From the NCBI RefSeq assembly GCF_963920485.1, contig NZ_OY986431.1, positions 868,001-932,000 of the forward strand: a DNA stretch of 64,000 nt, written 5' to 3'. The first letter of the stretch is position 1. Every line of letters starts with the position of its first letter. The notes under the pieces are model-generated. The model saw only the letters and a list, made by a program, of their open reading frames with translations, had not been told where the DNA came from and ran no database searches. This DNA comes from Cyanobium usitatum str. Tous. Lineage in GTDB: Bacteria; Cyanobacteriota; Cyanobacteriia; PCC-6307; Cyanobiaceae. Positions 1 to 8,951 of the stretch are shown piece by piece. Both the position numbers and the translations under genes were made by a program.

Positions 1-112
1 TACTGGTGAACAGCAGGTTGAGTCGGTTGCGGCGCAGGCCTGGGTCGAATTGCAACGGCCGTCGGTCAAACAGGGCGGTGTTGTCGTAGGTGATCGGAGA
101 GGGGTTAGCCAT
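1..112 (-). CDS. pstA: PstA, phosphate ABC transporter permease (5' part only)
   Basis: Only the N-terminal 37 codons are in the window; the gene runs off the left edge. The translation starts MANPSPITYDNTALF, followed by the basic pre-membrane stretch and the first hydrophobic residues, typical of cyanobacterial PstA. PstA is one of the two inner-membrane permease subunits of the high-affinity phosphate importer PstSCAB. It follows pstC on the same strand with a gap of about 10 bp, the usual pstC-pstA order, so the two are almost certainly co-transcribed. The identification rests mainly on this position because so little sequence is visible. Confidence 0.8.
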   Translation of the reverse strand, partial: MANPSPITYDNTALFDRRPLQFDPGLRRNRLNLLFTS

Positions 113-122
113 GGTGGTGTGA

Positions 123-1118
123 TCAGTAACGCAGGCTGAGACGACGGACGAGCCATTGAGCCGCCACATTCACCGCAAATGTGAGCAGCATCAGGATCAA
201 GGCGGCATACATAAGCGCCGATACCTGGATGCCATCGGCTTCACCAAACTGGTTGGCAAGCATCGCTGCGATCGTGTTGCCCGGGGCAAGCAGCGATAGA
301 TCGAAGTTGAGGGCGTTGCCAACAATCATCGTGACCGCCATGGTTTCCCCCATGGCCCTACCCAGGGCAAGCATCACACCGCCAGTTATGGCCGAAACGG
401 CGGCTGGCAAGATCACGCTGAAAATGGCTCCCCAGCGGGTGGTGCCTACGCCGTAGGCCCCCTGGCGCAGCTCAATCGGCACCTGGTTGAGGGCATCTCG
501 TGAGATGGCCGTGATGATCGGCAGCACCATCACCACCAGGATCAAGATGGCCGGGGCCATGCCAGGACCCTGGGGCACGGTGTTGAAGAAAGGAGTCCAA
601 CCCAAAAGGCTGTGCAGCAGATTGAGGGCTGGGCGGATAGCCGGCTCCATCACAAAGATGGCCCAAAGCCCGAGCACCACCGAAGGGATGGCGGCAAGTA
701 GTTCCACCATCAAGCCAATCGCCTCCCGCAGGAAGCTGGGGATCAGGTCTTCGGTGATGAAGATCGCCGTGCCCACACCCAAGGGAATGGCTATTGCCAG
801 CGACAGGATCGAGGTCACCAACGTGCCGTAGATGGCGATGAAGGCCCCGTATTCCTCGTTGACTGGATCCCAGCTGGAGGTAGTGAGGAAGCTGAGTCCA
901 AAGCTGGAGATCGCCTCCCGGGCCCCTTGGAACACGGTGAGAAATATGCCCAGCAGCACGATTGCTACAAAGGAGGCAAGCACCAGCGTTAACTGCCGAA
1001 AGCCGAGGTCAATCAGCTTTTCCGAGGGTGGGCGGCGACGCAGGGTGAAGGCGTCAGCAGCAGGATTGCGGTTTGGATTCACTGGGCCTGAGCCCGCTGG
1101 GCTGGAGTCCGTCAGCAT
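123..1118 (-). CDS. pstC: PstC, phosphate ABC transporter permease
   Basis: Integral membrane permease subunit of the Pst high-affinity phosphate importer, working with PstA, the ATPase PstB and binding protein PstS. The protein has six hydrophobic segments and the binding-protein-dependent transport inner-membrane signature (region ELRQGAYGVGTTRWGAIF). About 331 residues fits the family. The frame stays open to an ATG at 1187 (354 aa). I prefer the ATG at 1118 (MLTDSSPAG) because the extra N-terminus is atypical and a Pho-box-like repeat lies at 1195-1213, which would leave no leader for the longer form. Transcribed away from dnaK3 and followed directly by pstA. Confidence 0.93.
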   Translation of the reverse strand: MLTDSSPAGSGPVNPNRNPAADAFTLRRRPPSEKLIDLGFRQLTLVLASFVAIVLLGIFLTVFQGAREAISSFGLSFLTTSSWDPVNEEYGAFIAIYGTLVTSILSLAIAIPLGVGTAIFITEDLIPSFLREAIGLMVELLAAIPSVVLGLWAIFVMEPAIRPALNLLHSLLGWTPFFNTVPQGPGMAPAILILVVMVLPIITAISRDALNQVPIELRQGAYGVGTTRWGAIFSVILPAAVSAITGGVMLALGRAMGETMAVTMIVGNALNFDLSLLAPGNTIAAMLANQFGEADGIQVSALMYAALILMLLTFAVNVAAQWLVRRLSLRY

Positions 1119-1194
1119 GGGTAGGGATGGCTTTGCATCGGTCAGCGCTGAGCGGCCGATCCACCCGAAATCTACGAAGCGCTGCACTCCCCGC

Positions 1195-1213
1195 CGTTTA
1201 AGCAGTGATTAAC
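1195..1213 (-). promoter_or_regulatory. Possible Pho box upstream of pstCA
   Basis: Read on the minus strand there are two 8-bp units, GTTAATCA and CTTAAACG, separated by 3 bp, giving two TTAA cores 11 bp apart. This is the spacing of the cyanobacterial PhoB/SphR Pho box, a tandem repeat of a TTAA-containing octamer. The site sits 77 bp upstream of the preferred pstC start. The match is imperfect (a purine at position 1 of the first unit, AC instead of two pyrimidines after TTAA in the second), so this is a tentative call supported mainly by its location before a pst operon. Confidence 0.4.
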
Positions 1214-1316
1214 GTCTGGGAGCCCGTTAGTTTTGGACTTCCACAGCGCGGGGCTGAGCCGCCGTTTTCATGGGTCGACGGGGTTCCAGCCGCATGCTTT
1301 TACCTAAAGGGGTGCC

Positions 1317-3371
1317 ATGTCCCGCATAGTTGGCATCGACCTAGGCACCACAAACTCAGTGGTGGCGGTACTGGAGGGCGGCCGTCCCCAGGTGATCGCC
1401 AGCGCTGAAGGCGGCCGCACCACCCCCTCGGTGGTGGGCTTCAGTCGCGACCAGGAGTTGCTCGTCGGTCAGCTGGCCCGGCGTCAGCTTGTGCTCAACC
1501 CACGCAATACCTTCGCCAACCTCAAGCGTTTCGTTGGCCGGCAGTGGGACGAGCTCGAGGAGGACAGTCTTTCGGTGCCCTACAGCGTGCGGGCCAACGA
1601 CCAGGGCAACGTGCGGGTGGTGTGCCCAGCCACCGAACGGGAATACGCCCCTGAAGAGCTGGTTGCCAGCGTGCTGCGCAAGCTCTGTGATGACGCCGCC
1701 ACCTACCTCGGCGAACCCGTGGAGGCGGCGGTGATCACCGTGCCGGCCTACTTCAACGACGCCCAGCGCCAGGCCACCCGCGATGCCGGCCGCCTGGCTG
1801 GGATCAGCGTTGAGCGGATCCTCAATGAGCCCACCTCGGCAGCCCTGGCCTACGGCTTCGATCGCAGCACTGTCAAGCGGGTGCTGGTGTTTGACCTGGG
1901 CGGTGGCACCTTTGATGTGTCCGTGCTGCGCATCGCCCAAGGGGTGTTCGATGTGAAGGCCACCAGCGGTGACACCCAGCTGGGCGGCAACGATTGGGAC
2001 CGGCGCATTGTTGATTGGCTGGCCGATGCCTTCCTGACAAAGCACAGCATTGATCTGCGCCGGGACCGCCAGGCCCTGCAGCGGCTCACCGAAGCAGCGG
2101 AGAAAGCCAAGATCGAGCTCAGTGGTGTGCAGAGCACACCGATTTCCTTGCCTTTTATTGCCACCGGCCCCGACGGGCCGCTGCATATCGAAACCACCCT
2201 GGAGCGGCGAGTGTTTGAGGGCCTCTGCCCCGATCTGCTTGATCGGTTGCTGCGGCCGGTGCAACGGGCCCTGCGGGATTCGGCCTTCGCGGCCGAAGAC
2301 ATCGACGACGTCGTGCTGGTGGGCGGCTGCACCCGCATGCCGATGGTGCAGCAGATGGTGCGCACCCTTATTCCGCTGGAGCCCTGCCAGTCGGTGAACC
2401 CCGACGAGGTGGTGGCGATCGGTGCTGCGGTGCAGGCGGGGATCCTCACCGGTGAGCTGCGCGATCTGATGCTCAACGACGTCACGCCCCTTTCGCTGGG
2501 TCTGGAAACCATTGGCGGCGTGATGAAGGTGCTGATCCCCCGCAACACCTCGATCCCGGTGCGCAAGAGCGATCTGTTCAGCACGTCTGAGGCCAACCAA
2601 AGCTCGGTGGAGATCCACGTGCTGCAGGGGGAGCGGCAGATGGCGCTTGATAACAAGAGCCTGGGGCGTTTTCGTCTCTCTGGCATTCCGCCGGCGCCCC
2701 GGGGTGTGCCCCAGGTGCAGGTCTCCTTCGACATCGATGCCAATGGCCTGCTGCAGGTGTCGGCGACCGACCGCACCACCGGGCGTCAGCAGAGCGTCAG
2801 CATCCAGGGGGGCTCCAACCTCAGCGAGGAGGAGATCACCAAGCTGATTGAGGAGGCCGATCTCAAGGCCAGCGAGGATCGGCGCAAGCGAGCCGAGATT
2901 GATCGCCGCAACCGCGCCCAAACCCTGGTGGCCCAGGCTGAGCGCCGGTTGCGCGACGCGTCCCTTGAACTGGGCCCCTACGGCGCCGAGCGCCAGCAGC
3001 GCTCGGTGGAGATGGCCCTGCGCGATGTGCAGGATTTGCTGGCTGCCGACGACCTGGTGGAGCTGGAGCTGGCCGTGAGCCAGCTCCAGGAAGCTCTCTT
3101 TGGTCTCAACCGCCGCCTGCAGAGCGAACGCAAGGCAGAGCAGGGGCCCCTGCAGGGGCTCAAGAACACCCTGGGCTCGCTCAAAGATGAGTTGTTTGCC
3201 GATGATGACTGGGATGACTGGAACCGCCCTGGCAGTGATCCCTGGGCTGCTCCCCCCAGTCGCTACGACCGGGATCCCTACCGCGAGCCCTATCGCGAAT
3301 CTGAGCCGCTAGCCCGCGAACGGCGGCCCCGCAGCGACTCAGATCCCTGGGGGGATGGTTCTTACCGGTGA
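1317..3371 (+). CDS. dnaK3: Hsp70 chaperone, DnaK3 type
   Basis: ATP-dependent Hsp70 chaperone. The N-terminal nucleotide-binding domain carries the phosphate-1 motif VGIDLGTTNSVV (residues 5-16) and DLGGGTFDVSVL (about residue 193). The substrate-binding domain follows from about 390, then a helical lid. Instead of the short acidic end of housekeeping DnaK2, the protein has a long charged tail with repeated Asp-Trp and Arg/Tyr/Pro residues (about 620-684). At 684 aa it is longer than DnaK2 (about 635). The tail, and a dnaJ directly downstream overlapping by 4 bp, match the cyanobacterial dnaK3-dnaJ3 pair, which is membrane-associated and essential in model strains. Assignment to DnaK3 rather than DnaK1 is inferred from that context. 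Confidence 0.92.
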   Translation: MSRIVGIDLGTTNSVVAVLEGGRPQVIASAEGGRTTPSVVGFSRDQELLVGQLARRQLVLNPRNTFANLKRFVGRQWDELEEDSLSVPYSVRANDQGNVRVVCPATEREYAPEELVASVLRKLCDDAATYLGEPVEAAVITVPAYFNDAQRQATRDAGRLAGISVERILNEPTSAALAYGFDRSTVKRVLVFDLGGGTFDVSVLRIAQGVFDVKATSGDTQLGGNDWDRRIVDWLADAFLTKHSIDLRRDRQALQRLTEAAEKAKIELSGVQSTPISLPFIATGPDGPLHIETTLERRVFEGLCPDLLDRLLRPVQRALRDSAFAAEDIDDVVLVGGCTRMPMVQQMVRTLIPLEPCQSVNPDEVVAIGAAVQAGILTGELRDLMLNDVTPLSLGLETIGGVMKVLIPRNTSIPVRKSDLFSTSEANQSSVEIHVLQGERQMALDNKSLGRFRLSGIPPAPRGVPQVQVSFDIDANGLLQVSATDRTTGRQQSVSIQGGSNLSEEEITKLIEEADLKASEDRRKRAEIDRRNRAQTLVAQAERRLRDASLELGPYGAERQQRSVEMALRDVQDLLAADDLVELELAVSQLQEALFGLNRRLQSERKAEQGPLQGLKNTLGSLKDELFADDDWDDWNRPGSDPWAAPPSRYDRDPYREPYRESEPLARERRPRSDSDPWGDGSYR

Positions 3372-4315
3372 CCTCTAGCCCCGCCGCCCCGGCCGACTAC
3401 TGGTCGGTGCTGGGCCTCGAGCCTGGCGCCGATGCCAGCAACCTCAAACGGGCTTTCCGGGCCCAGGCCCGCCGCTGGCACCCCGATCTCAATGGCAACG
3501 ACCCGCTGGCGGAGGAGCGCTTCAAGCTGGTCAACGAGGCCTATGCGGTGCTCTCAGATCCGCGTCGCCGCCAGGTCTGGGAGGCCGGTGTGCCCGCTGA
3601 CGGCCCGGGTCGGGAGTCCCAGGATCCCTTTGCTTCCGGTTTCCCGGACTTCGAGGCATACCTCGAGGTGCTTTTCGGTGAGCGCCGCCGTCCCCGCCGG
3701 GCTGCCGAACCCGAGTGGCAGGAACCGGAGCCCGAGCCTCCTGAGGAAAACCCGCCTCAGGCTTCTGGATCGGTAACTGCCGCGCCGCCGCCGCCGCCAC
3801 CGGTGCGGGCTTCCAGCGACCAGGAGAGCCTGGTGGAGCTGACGCCGGAGCAGGCGTTGCAGGGGGAGCGGCTGGAGCTGGAGCTGGCTGATGGCACGGC
3901 GGTGGAGGTGTGGACCCCTCCTTTTGCCGGCGATGGCTGGCGCCTGCGGCTGGCGGGGGTGACCCCTGGCGGTGGTGACCACTTCCTGCAGTTGCGGGTG
4001 CGCACCGAGGAAGGCCTGCGCATCGACGGCCTGAGAGTGCTTTACCCCCTCGAGCTGACCCCAGCGGAAGCGGCCCTGGGCTGCCAGGTGGTGGTGCCCA
4101 CCCTGCGCGGGCCGGTGAAGCTGCGGGTGCCGGCCGGCTCCTCCAGCGGCCGCTTGCTGCGCCTGCGGGGGCGGGGCCAGGAGTGGGCTGAGCAGCGCGG
4201 CGACCAGCTGGTGGAGGTGCGGATCCTGGTGCCGGAGCAGCTGGGTGAGGCGGAGGCAGCCCTCTACAAACGGCTGCAGGAGCTCGCCGACGACCCCGAC
4301 GACCAGCACCGGTGA
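3368..4315 (+). CDS. dnaJ3: DnaJ co-chaperone, type II (DnaJ3)
   Basis: J-domain co-chaperone expected to stimulate the ATPase of the DnaK encoded just upstream. The J domain spans residues 8-70 with the HPD motif in RRWHPDLN. An acidic, proline-rich linker (about 100-150) follows, then the beta-rich C-terminal substrate-binding domains. There is no cysteine-rich zinc finger, so it is a type II / CbpA-like DnaJ. The start is a GTG whose GTGA overlaps the dnaK3 stop by 4 bp, indicating translational coupling. The C-terminus lies 22 bp before the DUF3110 gene. Confidence 0.92.
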   Translation: MTSSPAAPADYWSVLGLEPGADASNLKRAFRAQARRWHPDLNGNDPLAEERFKLVNEAYAVLSDPRRRQVWEAGVPADGPGRESQDPFASGFPDFEAYLEVLFGERRRPRRAAEPEWQEPEPEPPEENPPQASGSVTAAPPPPPPVRASSDQESLVELTPEQALQGERLELELADGTAVEVWTPPFAGDGWRLRLAGVTPGGGDHFLQLRVRTEEGLRIDGLRVLYPLELTPAEAALGCQVVVPTLRGPVKLRVPAGSSSGRLLRLRGRGQEWAEQRGDQLVEVRILVPEQLGEAEAALYKRLQELADDPDDQHR

Positions 4316-4337
4316 CACACTGGAGGGCCATTGCCCC

Positions 4338-4754
4338 ATGCCGCGACCCATGCCGGTGCATGTGCTGCTGTTTGATGCCGGAACCGATCAGGAAGGCATC
4401 CATTCGTTGGAGCTAAATGGCCGCACGGTGGTGCTGCTGTTTGAAGACAGCGACGATGCGGAGCGCTACGCCGGTCTGCTCGAAGCCCAGGATTTCCCCG
4501 TGCCCACCGTCGAGCCGCTCGACCGCGAGGAGATGGAGCTTTTTTGCGGCGAGGCTGGTTATGAGGCCCGCTTTGTGCCGGCGGGCTTCCTGCCCCAGAG
4601 CGCTGAAGACCGGCTGCTGATTGCGCCGCCTGAGCGCAACATGGACGTAACCAACTGGCAGGAGCAGCGGGAGCAGCAGGAGCAGCAGGCAGGCGACACC
4701 TCCCCTGATCCCAGCCTCGAAGCCTTCCGCCGCCAGTTGGAGGGACTGCTGTGA
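4338..4754 (+). CDS. DUF3110 domain protein
   Basis: 138-residue soluble protein conserved in cyanobacteria and plant plastids. The visible DUF3110 core is VHVLLFDAGTDQEGIHSLEL followed by a stretch on detecting chain position, and the conserved FCGEAGYEARFVPAGFLP segment near residue 75-92. The C-terminus is rich in Gln/Glu and likely coiled. The function is unknown. The gene lies between dnaJ3 and murQ, overlapping murQ by 4 bp, so it is probably part of a dnaK3-dnaJ3-DUF3110-murQ transcript. The frame is open further upstream, but the ATG at 4338 gives the family's normal N-terminus and avoids overlapping dnaJ3. Confidence 0.85.
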   Translation: MPRPMPVHVLLFDAGTDQEGIHSLELNGRTVVLLFEDSDDAERYAGLLEAQDFPVPTVEPLDREEMELFCGEAGYEARFVPAGFLPQSAEDRLLIAPPERNMDVTNWQEQREQQEQQAGDTSPDPSLEAFRRQLEGLL

Positions 4755-5695
4755 CAAGCCCTCCTGAGAGCGGGCCTGATCGCGGCCACCTGCTCACCGA
4801 GCAGGCCAATCCCCTCAGCGAGCGGCTCGACCAGCTGCCCACCGACGAGCTGGTGGGCCTTTTTTGTGCCAACGAACGGGAGCCCCAGCGGGCCCTGGAA
4901 GCGGCGGCCCCGGCCCTGGCTGCTGCCGTTGATGCCATCGCTGCCCGTTTGCAGGCCGGCGGGCGACTTTTTTACCTAGGGGCGGGCACCTCCGGCCGGC
5001 TTGGGGTGCTCGATGCGGCCGAGTGTCCGCCAACCTTCTGCACGGCGCCTGAGCTGGTGCAGGGCGTGCTCGCTGGCGGCGCCCCAGCCCTGCTGCGCAG
5101 CTCCGAGGGCCTGGAGGATCTGGCAGCTGCTGGCCGCAGCGACCTGGAGGAGCGCGGCTTTGGCCCGGCCGATTGTTTGGTGGGCATCGCCGCTGGCGGC
5201 ACCACTCCCTACGTGCTGGGGGCTCTGGAGCACGCCCAGGCGATTGGAGCCCTGGCAATCGCCATGGCCTGCGTGCCAGCCGAGCAGGTGCCGATGCCCT
5301 GCTCCATCGACATTCGCTTGCTTACGGGCCCTGAACTGCTGGCGGGCTCCACCCGGCTCAAGGCCGGCACCGCCACCAAAATGGCCCTGAACTTGCTCTC
5401 CACCGGCGTGATGGTGCGCCTGGGCAAGGTGCACGGCAACCGCATGGTGGATGTGGCCGTCACCAACAGCAAGCTGGAGGATCGGGCCCTGCGCATCCTG
5501 CGCGATCTGGCGGGGCTGGAGCGGCAGCGCGGCCGGGAACTGCTGCAGCAGAGCGGCGGCTCCGTGAAGTTGGCCCTGCTGATGGCCGCTAGCGGCCTGG
5601 ATGCGGCTTCCGCTTCAGCCCACCTGGCCAGCCATGGCCCCAGCCTGCGCCAGGCCCTGGCGGCCTGCGGCGCTCAGCTGAAGGGGCCCCAGTAG
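4751..5695 (+). CDS. murQ: N-acetylmuramic acid 6-phosphate etherase
   Basis: Cleaves the lactyl ether of N-acetylmuramate 6-phosphate to GlcNAc-6-phosphate and D-lactate in peptidoglycan recycling. The SIS sugar-isomerase fold is evident: YLGAGTSGRLGVLDAAECPP (about residues 75-94) contains the phosphate-binding Ser/Thr loop and the catalytic Glu. The segments LVGIAAGGTTPYVLGAL and LKAGTATKMALNLLSTGVMV are family hallmarks. Length 314 aa is normal. It begins with GTG overlapping the preceding stop (GTGA). The 3' end overlaps the convergent mtnP gene by 22 bp. Confidence 0.95.
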   Translation: MTSPPESGPDRGHLLTEQANPLSERLDQLPTDELVGLFCANEREPQRALEAAAPALAAAVDAIAARLQAGGRLFYLGAGTSGRLGVLDAAECPPTFCTAPELVQGVLAGGAPALLRSSEGLEDLAAAGRSDLEERGFGPADCLVGIAAGGTTPYVLGALEHAQAIGALAIAMACVPAEQVPMPCSIDIRLLTGPELLAGSTRLKAGTATKMALNLLSTGVMVRLGKVHGNRMVDVAVTNSKLEDRALRILRDLAGLERQRGRELLQQSGGSVKLALLMAASGLDAASASAHLASHGPSLRQALAACGAQLKGPQ

Positions 5696-6597
5696 GGAGC
5701 CGTAAACAGGTCGAGCTTGCGGCGGGTGGCGGCAGGCACGTGCTCCTTGGGCGTCATTAGGGCATGGCGCAGGGCCTGGTGGGCGCTGCTGGTGGGTCGC
5801 TGGGCCTCAACCCGCTGGGCAGCTAGCCGCACGATCTGCTGGGCCAGGCTGGCGTTGGCCTGCAGGTTGGCGATCACCATTTCCACTGTCACCGAGGCGT
5901 GTTCCTGGTGCCAGCAGTCGTAGTCGGTCACCATCGCCAGGGTGGCGTAGGCGATCTCCGCTTCCCGGGCCAGGCGCGCTTCGGTGTGATTTGTCATGCC
6001 GATCACTTCGCAGTCCCAGGAGCGGTAGAGCTCCGATTCGGCCCGGGTGGAGAAGGCTGGCCCCTCCATGCAGAGGTAGGTGCCGCCGCGGTGCAGCGTG
6101 CGGCCTTCGGGCATCAGGCTTTCGGCCACATCGGCCAGCAGGCGGCTCAGCGCCGGGCAGAAGGGCTCGGCGAAAGCCACATGGGCCACCAGCCCCTCGC
6201 CAAACAGCGTCAGCGGCCTTTGATGGGTGCGATCGATGAATTGATCCGGCACCAGCATGTCGAGGGGCTGAACCTGCTCCTGCAGGGAGCCCACCGCGGA
6301 CAGCGACAGGATCCAGCGCACGCCGAGGGAGCGCAGGGCCCAAAGGTTGGCCCGGTAGGGCACCTCGGTGGGGGTGTGGCTGTGATGGCGGCCATGACGG
6401 GCCAGGAACACCACCTCCAGATCGCCGATACGGCCTAGGCGCAGGGCATCGGAGTGGGCTCCGTAGGGCGTTTCGATCGTGAGCTCTTGAATGTCTTCGA
6501 GGCCCTCCATGGCGTAGAGACCGCTGCCCCCCAGGATCCCCAGGCGGGCGCGGCTGAGATCGATGCCGTTAGGGGAGTTGGGGGTGGGGCTGCTCAT
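5674..6597 (-). CDS. mtnP: S-methyl-5'-thioadenosine phosphorylase
   Basis: Phosphorolyses 5'-methylthioadenosine to adenine and methylthioribose 1-phosphate in the methionine salvage pathway. Family motifs are GILGGSGLYAMEGLE near the N-terminus, VVFLARHGRHHSHTPTEVPYRAN, GGTYLCMEGPAFSTRAESE and VIGMTNHTEARLAREAEIAYATLAMVTDYDCW, which cover the phosphate, base and ribose sites of class-2 purine nucleoside phosphorylases. 307 aa is close to the family norm. It is convergent with murQ; the stop lies inside the last codons of murQ. Confidence 0.95.
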   Translation of the reverse strand: MSSPTPNSPNGIDLSRARLGILGGSGLYAMEGLEDIQELTIETPYGAHSDALRLGRIGDLEVVFLARHGRHHSHTPTEVPYRANLWALRSLGVRWILSLSAVGSLQEQVQPLDMLVPDQFIDRTHQRPLTLFGEGLVAHVAFAEPFCPALSRLLADVAESLMPEGRTLHRGGTYLCMEGPAFSTRAESELYRSWDCEVIGMTNHTEARLAREAEIAYATLAMVTDYDCWHQEHASVTVEMVIANLQANASLAQQIVRLAAQRVEAQRPTSSAHQALRHALMTPKEHVPAATRRKLDLFTAPYWGPFS

Positions 6598-6726
6598 CGG
6601 CGGCGGGGTCTGGCGACGGGGCGTTGTAAGGGATCGGTCCGGCAGGACCGTGACCCATTCTCAGCACGGCGTTTCAGCCGGTTGGCCCTTGCCACCCCAT
6701 AAAATCGGCCTTTGTTCCCTGCCGCC

Positions 6727-7167
6727 GTGACCAAAGCCTTGATGGAGACCGACGCCGGCACCATCGAACTCGAACTGTTCGAGGCCGATGCACCCAACAC
6801 CGTGGCCAACTTCACCAAGCTCGCCAAGGAGGGCTTCTACGACGGCCTGGCCTTCCACCGTGTGATCCCCGGCTTCATGGCCCAGGGCGGTTGCCCCAAT
6901 AGCCGTGAAGCCGCCCGTGGCACCGCCGGCACCGGCGGCCCCGGCTACCAGATCAACTGCGAGATCAATAGCCAGAAGCACCAAGCGGGCAGCCTGGCCA
7001 TGGCCCATGCCGGCAAGAACACCGGCGGCTCGCAGTTTTATATCTGCCACGGAGCCCAGCCCCACCTCGATGGCGTGCACACCGTGTTTGGCCTCACCGG
7101 CAACATGGAAGTGGTCACGGCCCTCAAGAACGGCAGCCGGATCAACAAGGTGACCATTCAGGACTGA
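6727..7167 (+). CDS. Cyclophilin-type peptidyl-prolyl isomerase
   Basis: Catalyses cis-trans isomerisation of peptidyl-prolyl bonds. Single cyclophilin domain: [19 protein letters not shown], the active-site segment [13 protein letters not shown], and [20 protein letters not shown]. About 146 aa with no signal peptide, so a cytosolic enzyme. I chose the GTG at 6727 ([11 protein letters not shown]), which matches the usual picocyanobacterial start; an in-frame TTG lies 15 bp upstream. It runs divergently from mtnP and ends 22 bp before the convergent ribBA. Confidence 0.93.
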   Translation: MTKALMETDAGTIELELFEADAPNTVANFTKLAKEGFYDGLAFHRVIPGFMAQGGCPNSREAARGTAGTGGPGYQINCEINSQKHQAGSLAMAHAGKNTGGSQFYICHGAQPHLDGVHTVFGLTGNMEVVTALKNGSRINKVTIQD

Positions 7168-7189
7168 AAGCTGACAATCCAGGACTGAG

Positions 7190-8908
7190 TTAGCGCCAGA
7201 TCAGAAAGGCACCGGGCTGAACTATCAGGTCGGTGCCCAGATCTGCAAGGGGCCGCTGCTCTGATTCCAGGTCAGCGCTGGGGTGACTGCTGCGTTGGCC
7301 ATCAGGGGCTAATAGCAGGCTCAGCCGTTCGGTTTTGGGCCAGCCGCCCATCAGCACCAGCGCGGCAGCAACGGCCCCCACTCCACTGCCGGCATGGTCG
7401 AGGCCACTGAGTAGCAATGCCAGCTGGGGCTGGTCGAGCAGGGCCAGCAGCCTTGGATGCTCCTCTCGCTCCACCTGCAGCCCCTGCTTCAGGGCCCAAA
7501 GCTGCAGCTGCTCCAGCTGACCGCTGGTAGCCGCCTGGCCGTGCCAGGCCAGCACTGCCGTGGGTCCGCCGATCGGGCAGGAGGGACCATCACCCATCAG
7601 GTGGCCAAGTTTGATGCGCTTGGTTTGGAGGTAGGCGGCGTTGTGGCTGCCGGCATCCATCACCAGCGGCACCCGGTCTTCGACCTGCAGGCCATAACCA
7701 CCGAGGCCTGCGATTTTGCGCGGGTTGTTGGTGATCAGGCGCAGGCGCTGGATGCCTAGGTCGCTGAGAATTTGAGCGCCAACCCCGTAGTTGCGCAGAT
7801 CGGCAGCAAAGCCAAGGCGTTCATTGGCTTCTACCGTGTCGAGGCCGGTGTCCTGCAGGGAGTAGGCCTTGAGCTTGTTGATCAGGCCAATGCCGCGGCC
7901 CTCCTGGCGCAGATACACCACCACCCCAACGCCGGCGGCTTCGATCATGCGCAGGGCAGCTTCCAGCTGGGGCCGGCAGTCGCAGCGCAGCGAACCAAAG
8001 GCATCTCCTGTGAGGCACTCGCTGTGCACCCGCACCAGCACCGGCTCCTTAGCCAGCTGCGGTTGGCCTTTGATGATGGCAACGTGCTCGCTGCCATCGA
8101 GTTCGTTGCGGTAGCCGATGGCGCGGAAGTCGCCGAAGGCGCTGGGCATGGCCGCTTCCGCCTGGCGCTGCACGAAGCGCTCGGTATCGAGGCGGTAGCT
8201 GATCAGTTCGGCAATGCTGATCAGGCGTAATCCGTGGCGTTTGGCGTAGGCAGCCAGCTGGGGTAGCCGGGCCATGGAGCCGTCGCTGTTTTGAATTTCG
8301 CAGATCACCCCGGCGGGATAGAGGCCCGAAAGCCGGGCCAGATCAACGGCGGCCTCGGTGTGTCCAGCGCGCTTCAGTACGCCGCCTTGCTTGGCCCGCA
8401 GCGGAAAGATGTGGCCTGGCCGGCGCAGGTCGGCCGGACGGGTGTGGGGGTGGATCGCCACCTGGATGGTGCGGGCGCGATCGTCGGCGGAAATTCCCGT
8501 GCTGACGCCGTTTTCTGGGCCCGCATCGACGCTCACCGTGAAGGCGGTCTGGTTGCTGTCGGTGTTGCGATCCACCATCAGCGGCAGATCCAGGGCATCG
8601 AGTCGTTCACCCTCCATGGCCAGGCAGATCAGGCCCCGGGCTTCGGTGGCCATGAAGTTGATCTGCTCGGGCGTTGCAAACTGCGCGGCGCAGATCAGAT
8701 CGCCTTCATTTTCCCGATTTTCATCGTCTACCACCACGATTGATTCGCCGTTGCGGATCGCGGCGAGACCATCGGCAACTGAGTCAAAGGCGATTCGCTC
8801 TTCCCCGTTCAAAGCGGCCTCCGGGCTGGAACCGGATGGCAAGGGTGAGGAACTCGAGTCGCGCAGGAGGGTCAACGGAGTGCGGGCGGGGACTGGGCCC
8901 TGGCGCAA
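7190..8908 (-). CDS. ribBA: RibBA: DHBP synthase / GTP cyclohydrolase II
   Basis: Bifunctional riboflavin-pathway enzyme. The N-terminal half makes 3,4-dihydroxy-2-butanone 4-phosphate from ribulose 5-phosphate (acidic metal/substrate loop [16 protein letters not shown] at about 60-75). The second half opens GTP ([21 protein letters not shown] holds the zinc cysteines; [16 protein letters not shown] is the GTP-binding stretch). After the cyclohydrolase domain, about 130 further residues of Leu-rich sequence form the C-terminal extension seen in cyanobacterial RibBA. The start at 8908 is the longest ATG; the first 30 residues are poorly conserved. No FMN riboswitch was recognised in the short leader shared with divergent argC. 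Confidence 0.95.
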   Translation of the reverse strand: MRQGPVPARTPLTLLRDSSSSPLPSGSSPEAALNGEERIAFDSVADGLAAIRNGESIVVVDDENRENEGDLICAAQFATPEQINFMATEARGLICLAMEGERLDALDLPLMVDRNTDSNQTAFTVSVDAGPENGVSTGISADDRARTIQVAIHPHTRPADLRRPGHIFPLRAKQGGVLKRAGHTEAAVDLARLSGLYPAGVICEIQNSDGSMARLPQLAAYAKRHGLRLISIAELISYRLDTERFVQRQAEAAMPSAFGDFRAIGYRNELDGSEHVAIIKGQPQLAKEPVLVRVHSECLTGDAFGSLRCDCRPQLEAALRMIEAAGVGVVVYLRQEGRGIGLINKLKAYSLQDTGLDTVEANERLGFAADLRNYGVGAQILSDLGIQRLRLITNNPRKIAGLGGYGLQVEDRVPLVMDAGSHNAAYLQTKRIKLGHLMGDGPSCPIGGPTAVLAWHGQAATSGQLEQLQLWALKQGLQVEREEHPRLLALLDQPQLALLLSGLDHAGSGVGAVAAALVLMGGWPKTERLSLLLAPDGQRSSHPSADLESEQRPLADLGTDLIVQPGAFLIWR

Positions 8909-8951
8909 TCATCCTTTATAAAGCCCCTTCGTCCTGCCCCCGGGCCTTGCC

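Noticed and set aside
1356-2921. Long open frame antisense to dnaK3 (about 520 codons)
   Set aside because: The plus strand has an unmistakable Hsp70; the antisense translation is His/Gln/Gly-rich with no domain and arises from GC-rich codon use.
8909-8951. FMN riboswitch before ribBA
   Set aside because: The space to argC is only 43 bp, too short for an RFN element, and no RFN conserved blocks are visible.
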